Assembly (NCBI GenBank): GCA_910579165.1
Contig: CAJTTF010000005.1
Coordinates: 1 to 64,000, forward strand
Direction: 5' to 3'
Source of the DNA: an uncultured Atopobiaceae bacterium
GTDB lineage: Bacteria; Actinomycetota; Coriobacteriia; Coriobacteriales; Atopobiaceae
DNA length: 64,000 nt
Shown: positions 9,201 to 21,203 of the stretch, piece after piece
Numbering within the stretch: position 1 is the stretch's first letter
Layout of the letters: every line of letters starts with the position of its first letter
The notes under the pieces: generated by a model
Seen by the model: only the letters and a program-made list of their open reading frames with translations
What the model was told of the DNA's origin: nothing
Databases searched by the model: none
Translations under genes and position numbers: made by a program

Positions 9201-9341
9201 GGGCGTCATCCCGGCGATATCCGCATCGCTCATTTTCTTGAACTTGTCGGCAAGCTTATTGACCTCTTCAGCCTGTTTTTGGAACTTGCGCAGCTCTTTT
9301 TCTGAGCCAACAGTAAACACTTTTGATAGAAGGCTAGCCAT
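6282..9341 (-). CDS. secA: Preprotein translocase ATPase SecA
   Basis: SecA is the motor that pushes unfolded secretory proteins through SecYEG at the inner face of the membrane. At 1019 residues it is longer than the usual 830-950. Walker A is MKTGEGKT (101-108), the DEAD-like box is DEVD (208-211), followed by the preprotein crosslinking domain, the GRSGRQGDPGETQFYLS helicase motif, and the helical scaffold. The end has a zinc-binding CPC-x8-CH motif (1003-1015) that binds SecB-like partners or lipid. Residues from about 850 to 970 are a Lys/Ala/Gly/Asp-rich low-complexity linker, which accounts for the extra length. Only one secA is seen in the window. Confidence 0.97.
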   Translation of the reverse strand: MASLLSKVFTVGSEKELRKFQKQAEEVNKLADKFKKMSDADIAGMTPKFKERLEKGEKLDSLLPEAFAAVREMSERTIGMRHFDVQIVGAMALNAGMIAEMKTGEGKTLVSTLAGYLNALEGKGVHIVTVNDYLAKRDSEWMGALYKAMGMSVGLLQNNMPLDLKHPAYDADVTYGTNSEFGFDYLRDNMVVRAEQRVQRGHHYAIVDEVDSILIDEARTPLIISGAGTKSADTYREFAQAVRGLTEDVDYDMDEAKHTIMATETGLTKIERALGLNIYGDRAGVLVNHLQQALKAEYMFHRNQQYVVVDGEVKIVDEFTGRIMEGRRYSEGLHQAIEAKEGVPVLEENQTLATITLQNYFRLYEKLSGMTGTALTEDGEFREIYKLPVQEIPSNKPLARKDQTDEVYRTEDAKFNAVADDIARRHKKGQPVLVGTVTIENSEKLSHLLDKRGIKHSVLNAKYHEAEAQIVAQAGREGAVTIATNMAGRGTDILLGGNPQVLAEDILAQKGIEPAEATPAQRKQALKEAKKITEKEREHVIKAGGLTVIGTERHESRRIDNQLRGRSGRQGDPGETQFYLSLDDRLMRLFGGDRMDRISRMMQKVEMPDDMPLKTKLVSKAVENAQRKIEEINFGTRKNVLDYDDVMNEQRKVVYEERNRILDGGSTLVNHIHDVLNKTVEAAVHQYCSTEVKVSDWDIPGLKKWMEELTGRHDVPAFDEKMSTGEIAKILMEYVTQLYDRKADKLGHDIMTQLSQQIMLRVIDARWMTYLQEMDYLKEGIGLRGYGQRDPLVEYKHEAFAAFELLVGAMYEDFIQTILRIQVAQTAPVQEESSERGTLTLSGPAEIDGDQSASGKAVASKKGTKSKKDDANIKGKQDKGAKKKEKDSEKKGLFGRLNKQKAGNGANDKLINADKKQNKAAGAKDGVKSAAKSGARSGDAKPGTKSSAQAMPTITKAPAGFDASLGMPSNIPLRASDANGKPRPYVKADSDNPFADVGRNDPCPCGSGKKFKNCHGKRS

Positions 9342-9706
9342 GGATATCCTCTCAGCTATGTTCGCGGTATTTCAAACGGTGTTTCAAACGTCATTTTTGC
9401 ATTGTTTCATGCGGCATTGTTCGTTTTGCTTTAAACATTGTTTTGTACGGCGTTGCTCGGGTTATTTTGAGCGTTGCTTCATGCGCCGTTTTCAAGCTAA
9501 TTTGCAACCGTTTATTATAAGGCAAAGCAGGCATTTTGCACGCGGCATTCCACGTAATACCGCACCGGACATAACGCAGGGCATCTCTCAGCATATGGAG
9601 CGCACTATATCCTGGATTATCTCGAGCGTTGTTCGAGGTATGTTGCGCGCGCGTTTGTGCGGTAGCCCGCTTCAATACCCTGTGCTTTATTCCCCTGCTA
9701 AAACGC
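9342..9706. other. Intergenic region upstream of secA, filled with degenerate repeats
   Basis: 365 bp between secA and the large regulator. From 9362 to 9500 it consists of diverged units around GTTTCAAACG / GCATTGTTTCATGCGG, spaced 15-25 bp. The rest is unremarkable. A secA promoter should lie here but no convincing -35/-10 pair stands out, and no coding gene is supported. Confidence 0.5.
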
Positions 9707-12700
9707 TTAGGCTACCAGTTTCATCTGTTCTTCTGAACTCAAAGGAACCAAGGTTTTAACGGACGATTTTTCCCTAGAGATAAACGACTGGTAGAGGCGC
9801 TTAATCTCGCCTTCAGGCTCTGTTCCATAGAGCTTTTTGCAATGGTTTTGAAAGACCCTATACATACGGTGCACTTCTTCTATCTTTCCCATATCGATAA
9901 GCATCTTTAGGGCGTCGGCGACGATATCCTCTTGCAATTGCGATGCTGCTACTGCTGCGAGGGCAAGCTTCGTCGCATCCCTAAAATAGCCCATCCGCCA
10001 CGCCGCAAGTGCGCCTTCAATAGAGGCGCCAGCAAACTCGCGCGCAAGCTGATTCTTCAGATACTCCGCCTCCGACATCTGCGAAAAGCCACGGGGGAAT
10101 TTGGGGCCGCGCCCAAACAGAATGAGGAGCTCCAGCGCGTTCATGCGTTTTACAGAATCCGAAGTAGCAGGGTGCGCCACTTTCTTTGTTGCGCTAAAGA
10201 GGGCATCAACATCTACGTCTACTATCTGCGTATTTAAGCTAAGCATCCCATGGCGGGAAATAATATAAGGGACGTTGCGCCGTTTTTGATTGTCGCGAAT
10301 CGTCAGCACTTTACGAAGGTCCGAAAGCGCCGTATAAAGATTATTTGCATGCGCTAGATAGTCGAGATTTGGCCAGAGCTTGCGGAACAACACCTGTCTT
10401 GAGAGGGTGTGCCCTGCAGCTGCTGCCAGGAGAATAAGCAGATTCTTTGAGCTCTCTCTGCGCCACGCAGTATCAGGCAGGCTCATGTCGCCGAGGCGTA
10501 TAGAAAAATTGTCGAGAAGGGAAATGTGCAGAATGGGGTAAGCGGAAAGAGCTGTATGGGGTTTTGTCGAGGCGGTCTTACTCCTTACCTCGCACGCTAA
10601 TCGAGAAGATAAAGATTGCGCTTCAACTCCTCCTGGGAAGATTAATAGGCCGGCAGCTTTTCTGGCGCCTCTCTCCTCCTGACGCCTTTTAAAGCCGCGA
10701 CTCTTCTCAACGAGAACGTTTCGCCACTGCACGGGGAGCTCAGGAAAGAGTTCTGCGCCAACGTCTTCAACTTTCTCAATGATGAGATGCAAAACACCTG
10801 CCCAGAGGCCGTTCAGCACAAATGGCGCAGCCACAATGGAGGGAGGCAGTTCATCGAGAGAAGCGCCTTCAGAAAAAGACATTTCGCGCTTTAGGAGCAT
10901 CTTGCGCTTTGTTTGGCGCAGGATGAAGCGGATGAGCTCAGGCGTTGAACCTATCGTAAGAGCATGCGCTCGACCGTTCACGCCATTAGTTGCTGGACCC
11001 TTGGCCGCAGACCCATAAAGCGCTTGGGCTTCACGCTCCGGGTCTTCTTGGATTTTCCCATTCATATCCTCTGTCTTTTCTAATGCTTGAGCAGGTATCA
11101 GGGCTTCTTCCAGTACACTCGCAATCTCCTCAAGGAGCGGTATGTGGGTTTTCTTCGCCAAGAATCCAGCTTCTTCAATGGCGCCTAAGCTCATTTGGGG
11201 ATGCCCCGACAGCAGATTGTTATAGGCAAGCGCGCAAAGCGTAACTGTGACCATAACATCGTCTTTGTTCTTCACACTGATGCATTGCAGCTCGCGAACG
11301 CCATTTGCAAGCCTATCCGATCCCACGAAGTTAAGAAACAACTCAAGAAAACATCGCTCATATTTGTAGACCGTCTCGTAACCTGGGCGATGTAAAAACT
11401 CCAGCGCGCTCTTTACCTCAAAAGGAATCTCATCCAGATTGCCCGGGGATACATCGTCTGCAGAAGGCACCGTTTCAAGCAGGTCAACCTCAAAGAGAGC
11501 CAGGGTTAAAAGCGCTCCCGAAAAGCTCGTATGATTGCAATCTACCCGCGCAATTTCTGCTCGCTGAGCAGCTCGTTCCAGATCATTTTGTAGAAAGGCG
11601 CGCCGAATAAAGAGAAAGGACGCAAGGGAGCGGAGTTCCTGTGGCAACGCCGCATCATAGTGTTCAAGCGACGCATAACTATCAGACGCAACGCACATGC
11701 TCTGCCGCACGGATTTATACTGATGCGCAACCTCGTAGAGCAGGATGAGATGTTGCAGGTGCGCACGCTTCCCAGCTTCAGACGATGTGAGAAATTTCGC
11801 GTTAATGCAGCTCTCCAGCAACCAACGCCGCGTTCTCTTTTTGGAGAGAGCGCGCGTAATCTTCAGAAACTCTAATTCGCTTCTGCTCAGCGCCTTTCCG
11901 CGATCCTCGAGAAATGCCCCCACCTGGAAGAGAAGATCCGCCCCTCCCTTCTCATAAAGAGTGCTTGCATGCTCCAGTATGTAGCGCTGGACCTTCCTGT
12001 GGCGCGCAGTGGCTTTAAGGAATTCGTATGCCTGGGGCGCACCCTCGCCATTCAAGAGCTTTGTGGTGACGGCAAAGAATGTGTCTTCAAACTCTTCAAG
12101 ACAAAACTGCACAATCTCAACTGGACACGTGATGATTTGAGGCAACACAAACGAGCTACTCTGACAGGTGTATTCGCCCGGATCGTCACCCCACAGCCCT
12201 GTCCTTTCCTCGCTTGACGATGAGTCCAAAGGCACTTCAGTGCCAAAAATGGGAGCGTCACGCGCAAGCTCAGCGAGCGTTTCTGACGCAACCTTAAGTC
12301 CCACCTCCTTGAGGTCAGCAACCGACCCATTCCGCAGAAGGGCGAGAGCACAGCGTAATTGCTGCTCTTCTCTGAGTTCTGTGTTCTGCACAGACGTTAC
12401 CAGCAGGCTCGCGCTAGAAAGAACCTCTGCCTTGGCATGTTTTGCGCCGGCAGTATGGGTGCTTGTTCTCAAGCTCTCATTGCTGCTCCCATTCTTTGCA
12501 GAAGCTTTCCCCGTCCTCGCGCCCTTACGTGCAGCACCTGAATTAACTTTAGTCTTTCGCGCCCCAAAAGCTGCCGTTTGATAGCGCTTTTCGGCAAGGG
12601 AAACAATGCCATTAGTGGCTCGCAAAAATTCTTGGTAGGTCTCTTCATCCCTCAGCGCAAAATATTTGTACTCGTCTTCACCCACAAGCAAATCCTGTGC

Positions 12701-13183
12701 AAAAAAGGTTGCATGAGCACGCAGGTGGTCCTGCAGCATTTCGTTAAGAAGGAACAGCCTGGAAGAGCCCACTATACACAGGCGCGCGCACTTTTGAAGT
12801 TTTTTAAGGGCATCAAGGGCTTCGGTTATCTCATTCTCGTGCGGCGCAGGGAAATCGAGCAGGAAAAGGTAGTTCTTCTCTTTTGACTCTACGCGTTGTA
12901 TCAGGCCTTTTAAGGAAATAGTAATCTCCTTGTCTGTCACAGATGAGAAGTTATAGAGCAGCACTCTGTGCTTGTGCGTCTTAAGATAAACGGCAGCCTC
13001 CCGCGCGAGACTCTTGGCACCATAACCTGAGTCCGCACAGAGGGTAACAAGACCGCCCTCTCTGAGAGCTTGAACGAGACGCTTACGGAGATCTGTCCGA
13101 GAAACGCGCGGAACATGCGCCAAACTGGCTGTAGAAGATAGGTTAGAAGTTGTTGTTTTTGTTTTGGTTTTGGTCGCTTCCAT
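9707..13183 (-). CDS. Giant SARP/AfsR-like transcriptional regulator with NTPase-like N-terminus
   Basis: A 1158-residue protein. Residues 30-200 look like a STAND/AAA NTPase. A degenerate P-loop (SGYGAKS, 52-58) keeps the Lys but has Ala for the last Gly, and YLFLLDF near 105-111 resembles Walker B. A long helical middle (about 280-870) resembles TPR-type repeats. Residues about 880-985 form a winged helix of the SARP type (LLILLAAAAGHTLSRQVL, then LWPNLDYLAHANNLYTALS, then LRKVL). The last 150 residues match a bacterial transcriptional activator domain (BTAD). ATG 13183 has AAAGGAGAGG upstream. It probably activates genes in response to a ligand or partner sensed by the NTPase/TPR part; the target is unknown. 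Palindromes at 13281 and 13376 are candidate operators. Confidence 0.75.
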   Translation of the reverse strand: MEATKTKTKTTTSNLSSTASLAHVPRVSRTDLRKRLVQALREGGLVTLCADSGYGAKSLAREAAVYLKTHKHRVLLYNFSSVTDKEITISLKGLIQRVESKEKNYLFLLDFPAPHENEITEALDALKKLQKCARLCIVGSSRLFLLNEMLQDHLRAHATFFAQDLLVGEDEYKYFALRDEETYQEFLRATNGIVSLAEKRYQTAAFGARKTKVNSGAARKGARTGKASAKNGSSNESLRTSTHTAGAKHAKAEVLSSASLLVTSVQNTELREEQQLRCALALLRNGSVADLKEVGLKVASETLAELARDAPIFGTEVPLDSSSSEERTGLWGDDPGEYTCQSSSFVLPQIITCPVEIVQFCLEEFEDTFFAVTTKLLNGEGAPQAYEFLKATARHRKVQRYILEHASTLYEKGGADLLFQVGAFLEDRGKALSRSELEFLKITRALSKKRTRRWLLESCINAKFLTSSEAGKRAHLQHLILLYEVAHQYKSVRQSMCVASDSYASLEHYDAALPQELRSLASFLFIRRAFLQNDLERAAQRAEIARVDCNHTSFSGALLTLALFEVDLLETVPSADDVSPGNLDEIPFEVKSALEFLHRPGYETVYKYERCFLELFLNFVGSDRLANGVRELQCISVKNKDDVMVTVTLCALAYNNLLSGHPQMSLGAIEEAGFLAKKTHIPLLEEIASVLEEALIPAQALEKTEDMNGKIQEDPEREAQALYGSAAKGPATNGVNGRAHALTIGSTPELIRFILRQTKRKMLLKREMSFSEGASLDELPPSIVAAPFVLNGLWAGVLHLIIEKVEDVGAELFPELPVQWRNVLVEKSRGFKRRQEERGARKAAGLLIFPGGVEAQSLSSRLACEVRSKTASTKPHTALSAYPILHISLLDNFSIRLGDMSLPDTAWRRESSKNLLILLAAAAGHTLSRQVLFRKLWPNLDYLAHANNLYTALSDLRKVLTIRDNQKRRNVPYIISRHGMLSLNTQIVDVDVDALFSATKKVAHPATSDSVKRMNALELLILFGRGPKFPRGFSQMSEAEYLKNQLAREFAGASIEGALAAWRMGYFRDATKLALAAVAASQLQEDIVADALKMLIDMGKIEEVHRMYRVFQNHCKKLYGTEPEGEIKRLYQSFISREKSSVKTLVPLSSEEQMKLVA

Positions 13184-13280
13184 GGCCTCTCCTTTGAAAT
13201 TTGCGGTAAGGGAAAAAAGAGTAGATCCAAAGAGGCGGAGAGCGCTCGATGATTTTTTGGGAGGGTTGCTTGCTGAAAAA

Positions 13281-13302
13281 CCTTACCAACTGTTTGGTAA
13301 GG
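13281..13302. promoter_or_regulatory. Palindromic operator-like site 1 (CTTACCA-N6-TGGTAAG)
   Basis: A perfect 9-bp inverted repeat with a 4-base centre. It shares the CTTACCA-N6-TGGTAAG core with the site at 13376 and lies about 100 bp upstream of the regulator start. A half-site (GGTAAGG) also occurs at 13205. Confidence 0.7.
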
Positions 13303-13375
13303 ATGTGGCTATTTGCTTGTGAACGCATCGCTCTGAGCAGCCAGAATGTGGAAAAAAATAGTTCGTGTAAGAAAT

Positions 13376-13395
13376 CTTACCAAACAAGTGGTAAG
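13376..13395. promoter_or_regulatory. Palindromic operator-like site 2 (CTTACCA-N6-TGGTAAG)
   Basis: A second copy of the same 7-bp arms around a different 6-base centre. Its centre is 94 bp (about nine helical turns) from the centre of site 1. The arms are identical although the centres differ, as expected of a protein-binding site. Confidence 0.7.
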
Positions 13396-13596
13396 GGAAT
13401 GTTTGGAGTCCGTGCAAATACTCCTGTTTCGAGAAAACTAGTTTTTCTTATTGTCTCGCAATAGATCAACAATACCTAACAATTCAATGATCTGTTTATA
13501 AATTTTTAATAAAACCGTCCAATGAAATCAGCACTTTTGTGCTATTCTCACAGTACTCCAAAATTAAGTCACAAAACGTGAGGCGGGTGATGCATT

Positions 13597-14799
13597 ATGA
13601 CGAGGGCGCTTATTCCCAGACCACATGCGATGGAATGGCTTCAAAGATGGCGCAACGAGGAGCCCATAAAGGTCATCACTGGCATGCGCCGATGTGGCAA
13701 ATCGAGCGTATTGCGGCTTTTTCAAGAATACCTTAAGGAGCAAGGAACTCCTTCTTCCAATATCGTGGCCATCAATTTTGAAAGCATGGATACGGTCCAC
13801 CCTACGGAACCCCAGGCCCTCTATAACTATCTGGTGGAGCGTTTCCAGCCAGGAATGAACTATGTCTTTCTCGACGAGATACAACGCATCCCCTCCTTTG
13901 AGCGAACGGTCAATGCGCTTGCCTTGCGCGATGATACGGACCTGTATGTGACTGGCTCTAATGCGTTCATTCTCTCGAGCGAATTGGCTACCCTTATCAC
14001 AGGTCGCTACGTTGAACTTCAGATGCACCCATTCTCCTTTGCCGAATACAAGATCGCCCATCCCTCACAGAAAGACACGGAAGCTCTCTTTAATAGATAT
14101 CTCATGTATGGCGGACTGCCCTACACGGCGCATTTGGACAACGACCAGAGCATTGCTGATTATTTGGGTGGAGTTTTTAACACGATAGTGATGAGCGATG
14201 TGGCAAGCAGGCATCCACGCATGGATATGCTCGCCTTCCAGCGCACAATGGATTTTCTCACGGATAACATTGGAAATATCTCTTCCCTCAAGCGCATTTC
14301 AAACGCTCTTAAAAACGCCGGGAAGGCTGTATCTGTGGGCGCCATTAATGAGTATGTCTCTGCGCTCATTGAAAACTATCTGCTTTACAAAGTGCCGCGG
14401 TATAACATTAAAGGTCACGAATATTTAGAGACTCTCGAGAAGTACTACTTGGCCGATCTTGGCTTTAGATACTGGCTGCTGGGAAAAACTCAAAACGACA
14501 TAGGTCACCGGCTAGAAAACGTAGTCTACCTGGAGTTGCTCAGGCGCTATGATGTAGTAAACGTGGGAAAAATTAACCAGTTTGAAGTTGATTTTGTGGC
14601 ACTTGCCAACGGCATCCCAACCTACGTTCAGGTTGCGCAAAGCATCGTGGACCCGAAGGTGCAGGAGAGAGAGTTTGGTCCGCTGCGGGCTATTAAGGAC
14701 AATTATCCTAAGCTTGTGCTGAGTCTCGATAAGATTGGAGTTGGCGACTACGCAGGTATTGAACAGCGAAATATAATTGATTGGCTGCTTGAAAAGTAA
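13597..14799 (+). CDS. AAA_14/DUF4143 family ATPase
   Basis: A 400-residue protein with an N-terminal P-loop domain (GMRRCGKSS, 29-37; Walker B YVFLDEIQ near 89-96; sensor-like VTGSNA). The C-terminal DUF4143 domain ends in the typical FEVDFVA...YVQVAQS segment, reminiscent of a PD-(D/E)XK nuclease core. These ATPases are common in gut and oral actinobacteria and Bacteroidetes. Their biological role is unsettled; mobile-element or toxin-like roles have been guessed. It is divergent from the SARP regulator and alone on its strand. A weak ribosome binding site (GAGGCGGG) precedes ATG 13597. Family assignment is sure, function is not. Confidence 0.88.
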   Translation: MTRALIPRPHAMEWLQRWRNEEPIKVITGMRRCGKSSVLRLFQEYLKEQGTPSSNIVAINFESMDTVHPTEPQALYNYLVERFQPGMNYVFLDEIQRIPSFERTVNALALRDDTDLYVTGSNAFILSSELATLITGRYVELQMHPFSFAEYKIAHPSQKDTEALFNRYLMYGGLPYTAHLDNDQSIADYLGGVFNTIVMSDVASRHPRMDMLAFQRTMDFLTDNIGNISSLKRISNALKNAGKAVSVGAINEYVSALIENYLLYKVPRYNIKGHEYLETLEKYYLADLGFRYWLLGKTQNDIGHRLENVVYLELLRRYDVVNVGKINQFEVDFVALANGIPTYVQVAQSIVDPKVQEREFGPLRAIKDNYPKLVLSLDKIGVGDYAGIEQRNIIDWLLEK

Positions 14800-14822
14800 G
14801 GCCAGATATAGTTTGGAACCAC

Positions 14823-14864
14823 AAGGGGGTAAAAGTTGTCATTTTTGCACACTTTTACCCCCTT
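14823..14864. terminator. Hairpin downstream of the AAA ATPase
   Basis: A perfect 14-bp inverted repeat, AAGGGGGTAAAAGT / ACTTTTACCCCCTT, with a 14-base loop, starting 23 bp after the stop codon. There is no T-tract after the stem, so it may be a terminator of non-canonical form or an operator-like palindrome. Confidence 0.55.
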
Positions 14865-14950
14865 AACTTACGTAGATCGCTTGTTTTTAAGCCTGCACCC
14901 TATGGGAGAATGAAGCAAGCTTGATTTTCAACCAGTCGGGTTAAATAAGA

Positions 14951-15025
14951 GAAAAAGGGTAAGGCTAGCGGACGAGTTTTTGGACGTAGTCCAAACTGTT
15001 TGAAGTCCGCGCGTTTCCCTTTTTC
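14951..15025 (+). repeat. REP-like structured element, tandem copy 1
   Basis: A 75-bp palindromic element with three nested stems: outer GAAAAAGGGTAA with TTTCCCTTTTTC (one mismatch), middle GCGGAC/GTCCGC, inner TTTGGAC-GTA-GTCCAAA. It is repeated twice more at exact 120-bp intervals. Confidence 0.85.
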
Positions 15026-15070
15026 TCGTCCCAGCTTCAGACCAGTAATCTTCGACTTGAGTTAGTAGAA

Positions 15071-15145
15071 GGAAAAGGGTAAGGCTAGCGGACGAGTTTT
15101 TGGACGTAATCCAAACTGTTTGAAGTCCGTGCGTTACCCTTTTTC
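15071..15145 (+). repeat. REP-like structured element, tandem copy 2
   Basis: Second copy, 120 bp after the first. It differs at a few bases (TAATCC in the inner hairpin, GTCCGT in the middle stem). The 45-bp spacer after it is nearly identical to that after copy 1. Confidence 0.85.
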
Positions 15146-15186
15146 TCGTCCCAGCTCCAGACCAGTAATCTTCGACTTGAGTTAGT

Positions 15187-15269
15187 AGAAGGAAAAGGGT
15201 AAGGCTAGCGGACGAGTTTTTGGACGTAGTCCAAACTGTTTGAAGTCCGCGCGTTACCCTTTTCCTTCT
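15187..15269 (+). repeat. REP-like structured element, tandem copy 3
   Basis: Third copy, with the longest outer stem (16 bp, AGAAGGAAAAGGGTAA pairing with its complement at 15254-15269). The 120-bp unit breaks off here, 100 bp before the 3' end of 5S rRNA. Confidence 0.85.
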
Positions 15270-15367
15270 TCACAGCTCCAAGTAGCTCATAAAAACATGC
15301 CTGCGCTAAAACAAAAGGGAGCCCAGGCATATAGCCAAGGCTCCCTTTATGTTCCGTGCCCATTGCA

Positions 15368-15485
15368 GGTCGGCGACGTCCTGCTCTTCCATCGGCTAAC
15401 CCGACAGTACCATCGGCGCGGGAGGGCTTAACTTCTGGGTTCGGAATGGAACCAGGTGTGCCCCCTCTACTATGGCCGCCGACCA
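15368..15485 (-). rRNA. rrf: 5S ribosomal RNA
   Basis: On the minus strand the conserved core runs GGCGGCCATAG, then CACCTGGTTCC, then AACCCAGAAGTTAAGCCC, then CGCCGATGGTACTG. The ends pair (GGTCGGCG with CGCCGACC), giving about 118 nt. It is the last gene of the rRNA operon. Confidence 0.95.
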
Positions 15486-15604
15486 GCGACAGGCGCGGGG
15501 TTCCAGGGGTTTCTCGGCGTACCCTGAGGGCCACATAGCGTAGCGTATAACATTTCAAAAAAGATAAAACCCATAAGGCTCGCATCTAAAGTTCTTTACA
15601 AAAG

Positions 15605-18537
<2,933 letters not shown>

Positions 18538-18970
18538 TTATAGAACTTAAAAAGAGTGGCTTTTGTGTGGTCTTGCGCAAACGAATCTGCAGCAAAATCA
18601 CGCAAACGCTCATCTTTTATGTGCTTAAAAAGAAGTAAAGAACAAATTGGTATATTGCATGAGTTTTAACAACTCTCAAAAATCTTTTTACGGTGCCGAG
18701 AAAAACCACGTTACAAGAAACGCTTCTTTCCCTGCGTTGCAAAGCAATTTATGAGAGATCAAAACATATTTATGCGATCAGATGCAATCTTATGCTTATC
18801 TTTTAAGAAAATTAATCTTATACGCTATGCGGCTCTCAAGGTACACCAGAGACGGGCCCTGGGGACCGGACACTGTGATAAATACCTGGTAGTTAGCATG
18901 ACATTCGGTCGAGTAAACCGTGACTGACTCAAAAAGTTAATTAATCTTCTAGCGAAGTTTATTCTCCCTA
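18538..18970 (-). other. 16S-23S spacer without tRNA genes
   Basis: About 430 bp of AT-rich sequence. I looked for tRNA-Ile and tRNA-Ala on both strands and found none. Processing stems are likely but not resolved here. Confidence 0.7.
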
Positions 18971-20489
<1,519 letters not shown>

Positions 20490-21203
20490 TTTGAAATGAA
20501 CCGTCTATATATTAGTGAGGTTGCAAATAGGGCCAAAGGCCTAGAAAAGCTTCCTGAGAGGAGGCTTTCTGCATCCCCTATATATAAAGTGGGTTCATCC
20601 TCAATTACTTAGTTGCACGATTTGTTTAATCTTGACCGAACGCTGATCGAATTATCAAATGACAATCGTATCCGCTGGATCCATTTGGTAGTAGTTTCGT
20701 CATGTGAAATTGACATGTCAAAGAACCACTAAAATGGTCTGTCATGCGTAAATCTACCTAAGTAGATCACAGTATCCAGTTCTCAAGGTCCACCGCCGAA
20801 AATATCGCTAAGATGGTTGTTACAAGAGGATTCAATACTGAATCTTTGCTCAACGCGGCGCGAGGAAAGATAATACACTCCTCAGGAGCGTTTTTGCTCG
20901 AGATTTTTTCGGCGAGCAAAAATTCACAATTCCTCCACAATTCTTATAGCGGCGTCGCTTCTACCAGGTGCTTTTTTTTCCGATAAAAACGCAAAATAAA
21001 ACGTTTGCGCATATCTTTTAGGAATACAATACAGGCGGAAAGATAAGCAAATACCGGACCAGCTGAACTGGATGAGCTAAACCTTGACCAGATAAACTGC
21101 AACTGAACTGGACGTAGTAAACCTAGACTGGACGCACAACAACTGAGCTAGATAAACTAAAACTGAACTAGATGTAGGAGAAAAGCTAACGAGGAGTGCC
21201 CCC
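20490..21203. promoter_or_regulatory. rRNA leader/promoter region and upstream region of cysteine desulfidase gene
   Basis: 714 bp between divergent units. On the minus strand TATTAT near 20874 is a candidate -10 for the rRNA operon, with a long leader down to 20490. An inverted repeat TTTTTGCTCG / CGAGCAAAAA lies at 20891-20922. On the plus strand TACAAT at 21025 may be a -10 for the desulfidase gene. From 21061 to 21180 there is a 60-bp degenerate direct repeat built from CTGAACTGGA-like units (GATAAACT at 21091 and 21151). No gene is seen. Confidence 0.5.

Larger units (their letters stand above)
13184..13596. other. Divergent intergenic region between regulator and AAA ATPase
   Basis: 413 bp holding the two palindromes and the leaders of both genes. 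A short AT-rich stretch (13490-13520) precedes a TATTCT that could serve as -10 for the ATPase. No coding gene is supported. Confidence 0.6.
14800..15367. other. Gene-free region with hairpin and tandem REP cluster
   Basis: 568 bp between the convergent ends of the ATPase gene and the rRNA operon. It holds the hairpin at 14823 and 2.6 copies of a 120-bp unit with the structured elements. I see no protein-coding gene. The last 90 bp include a possible rRNA terminator near 15317-15345 (GGGAGCC pairing with GGCTCCC). Confidence 0.6.

Noticed and set aside
18538..18970. tRNA-Ile or tRNA-Ala in the rRNA spacer
   Set aside because: No cloverleaf arms or T-loop motif found on either strand.
20891..20922. 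Terminator for a gene upstream of the rRNA operon
   Set aside because: The inverted repeat TTTTTGCTCG/CGAGCAAAAA lies between two divergent units, so there is no transcript for it to end; it may be part of the promoter region.
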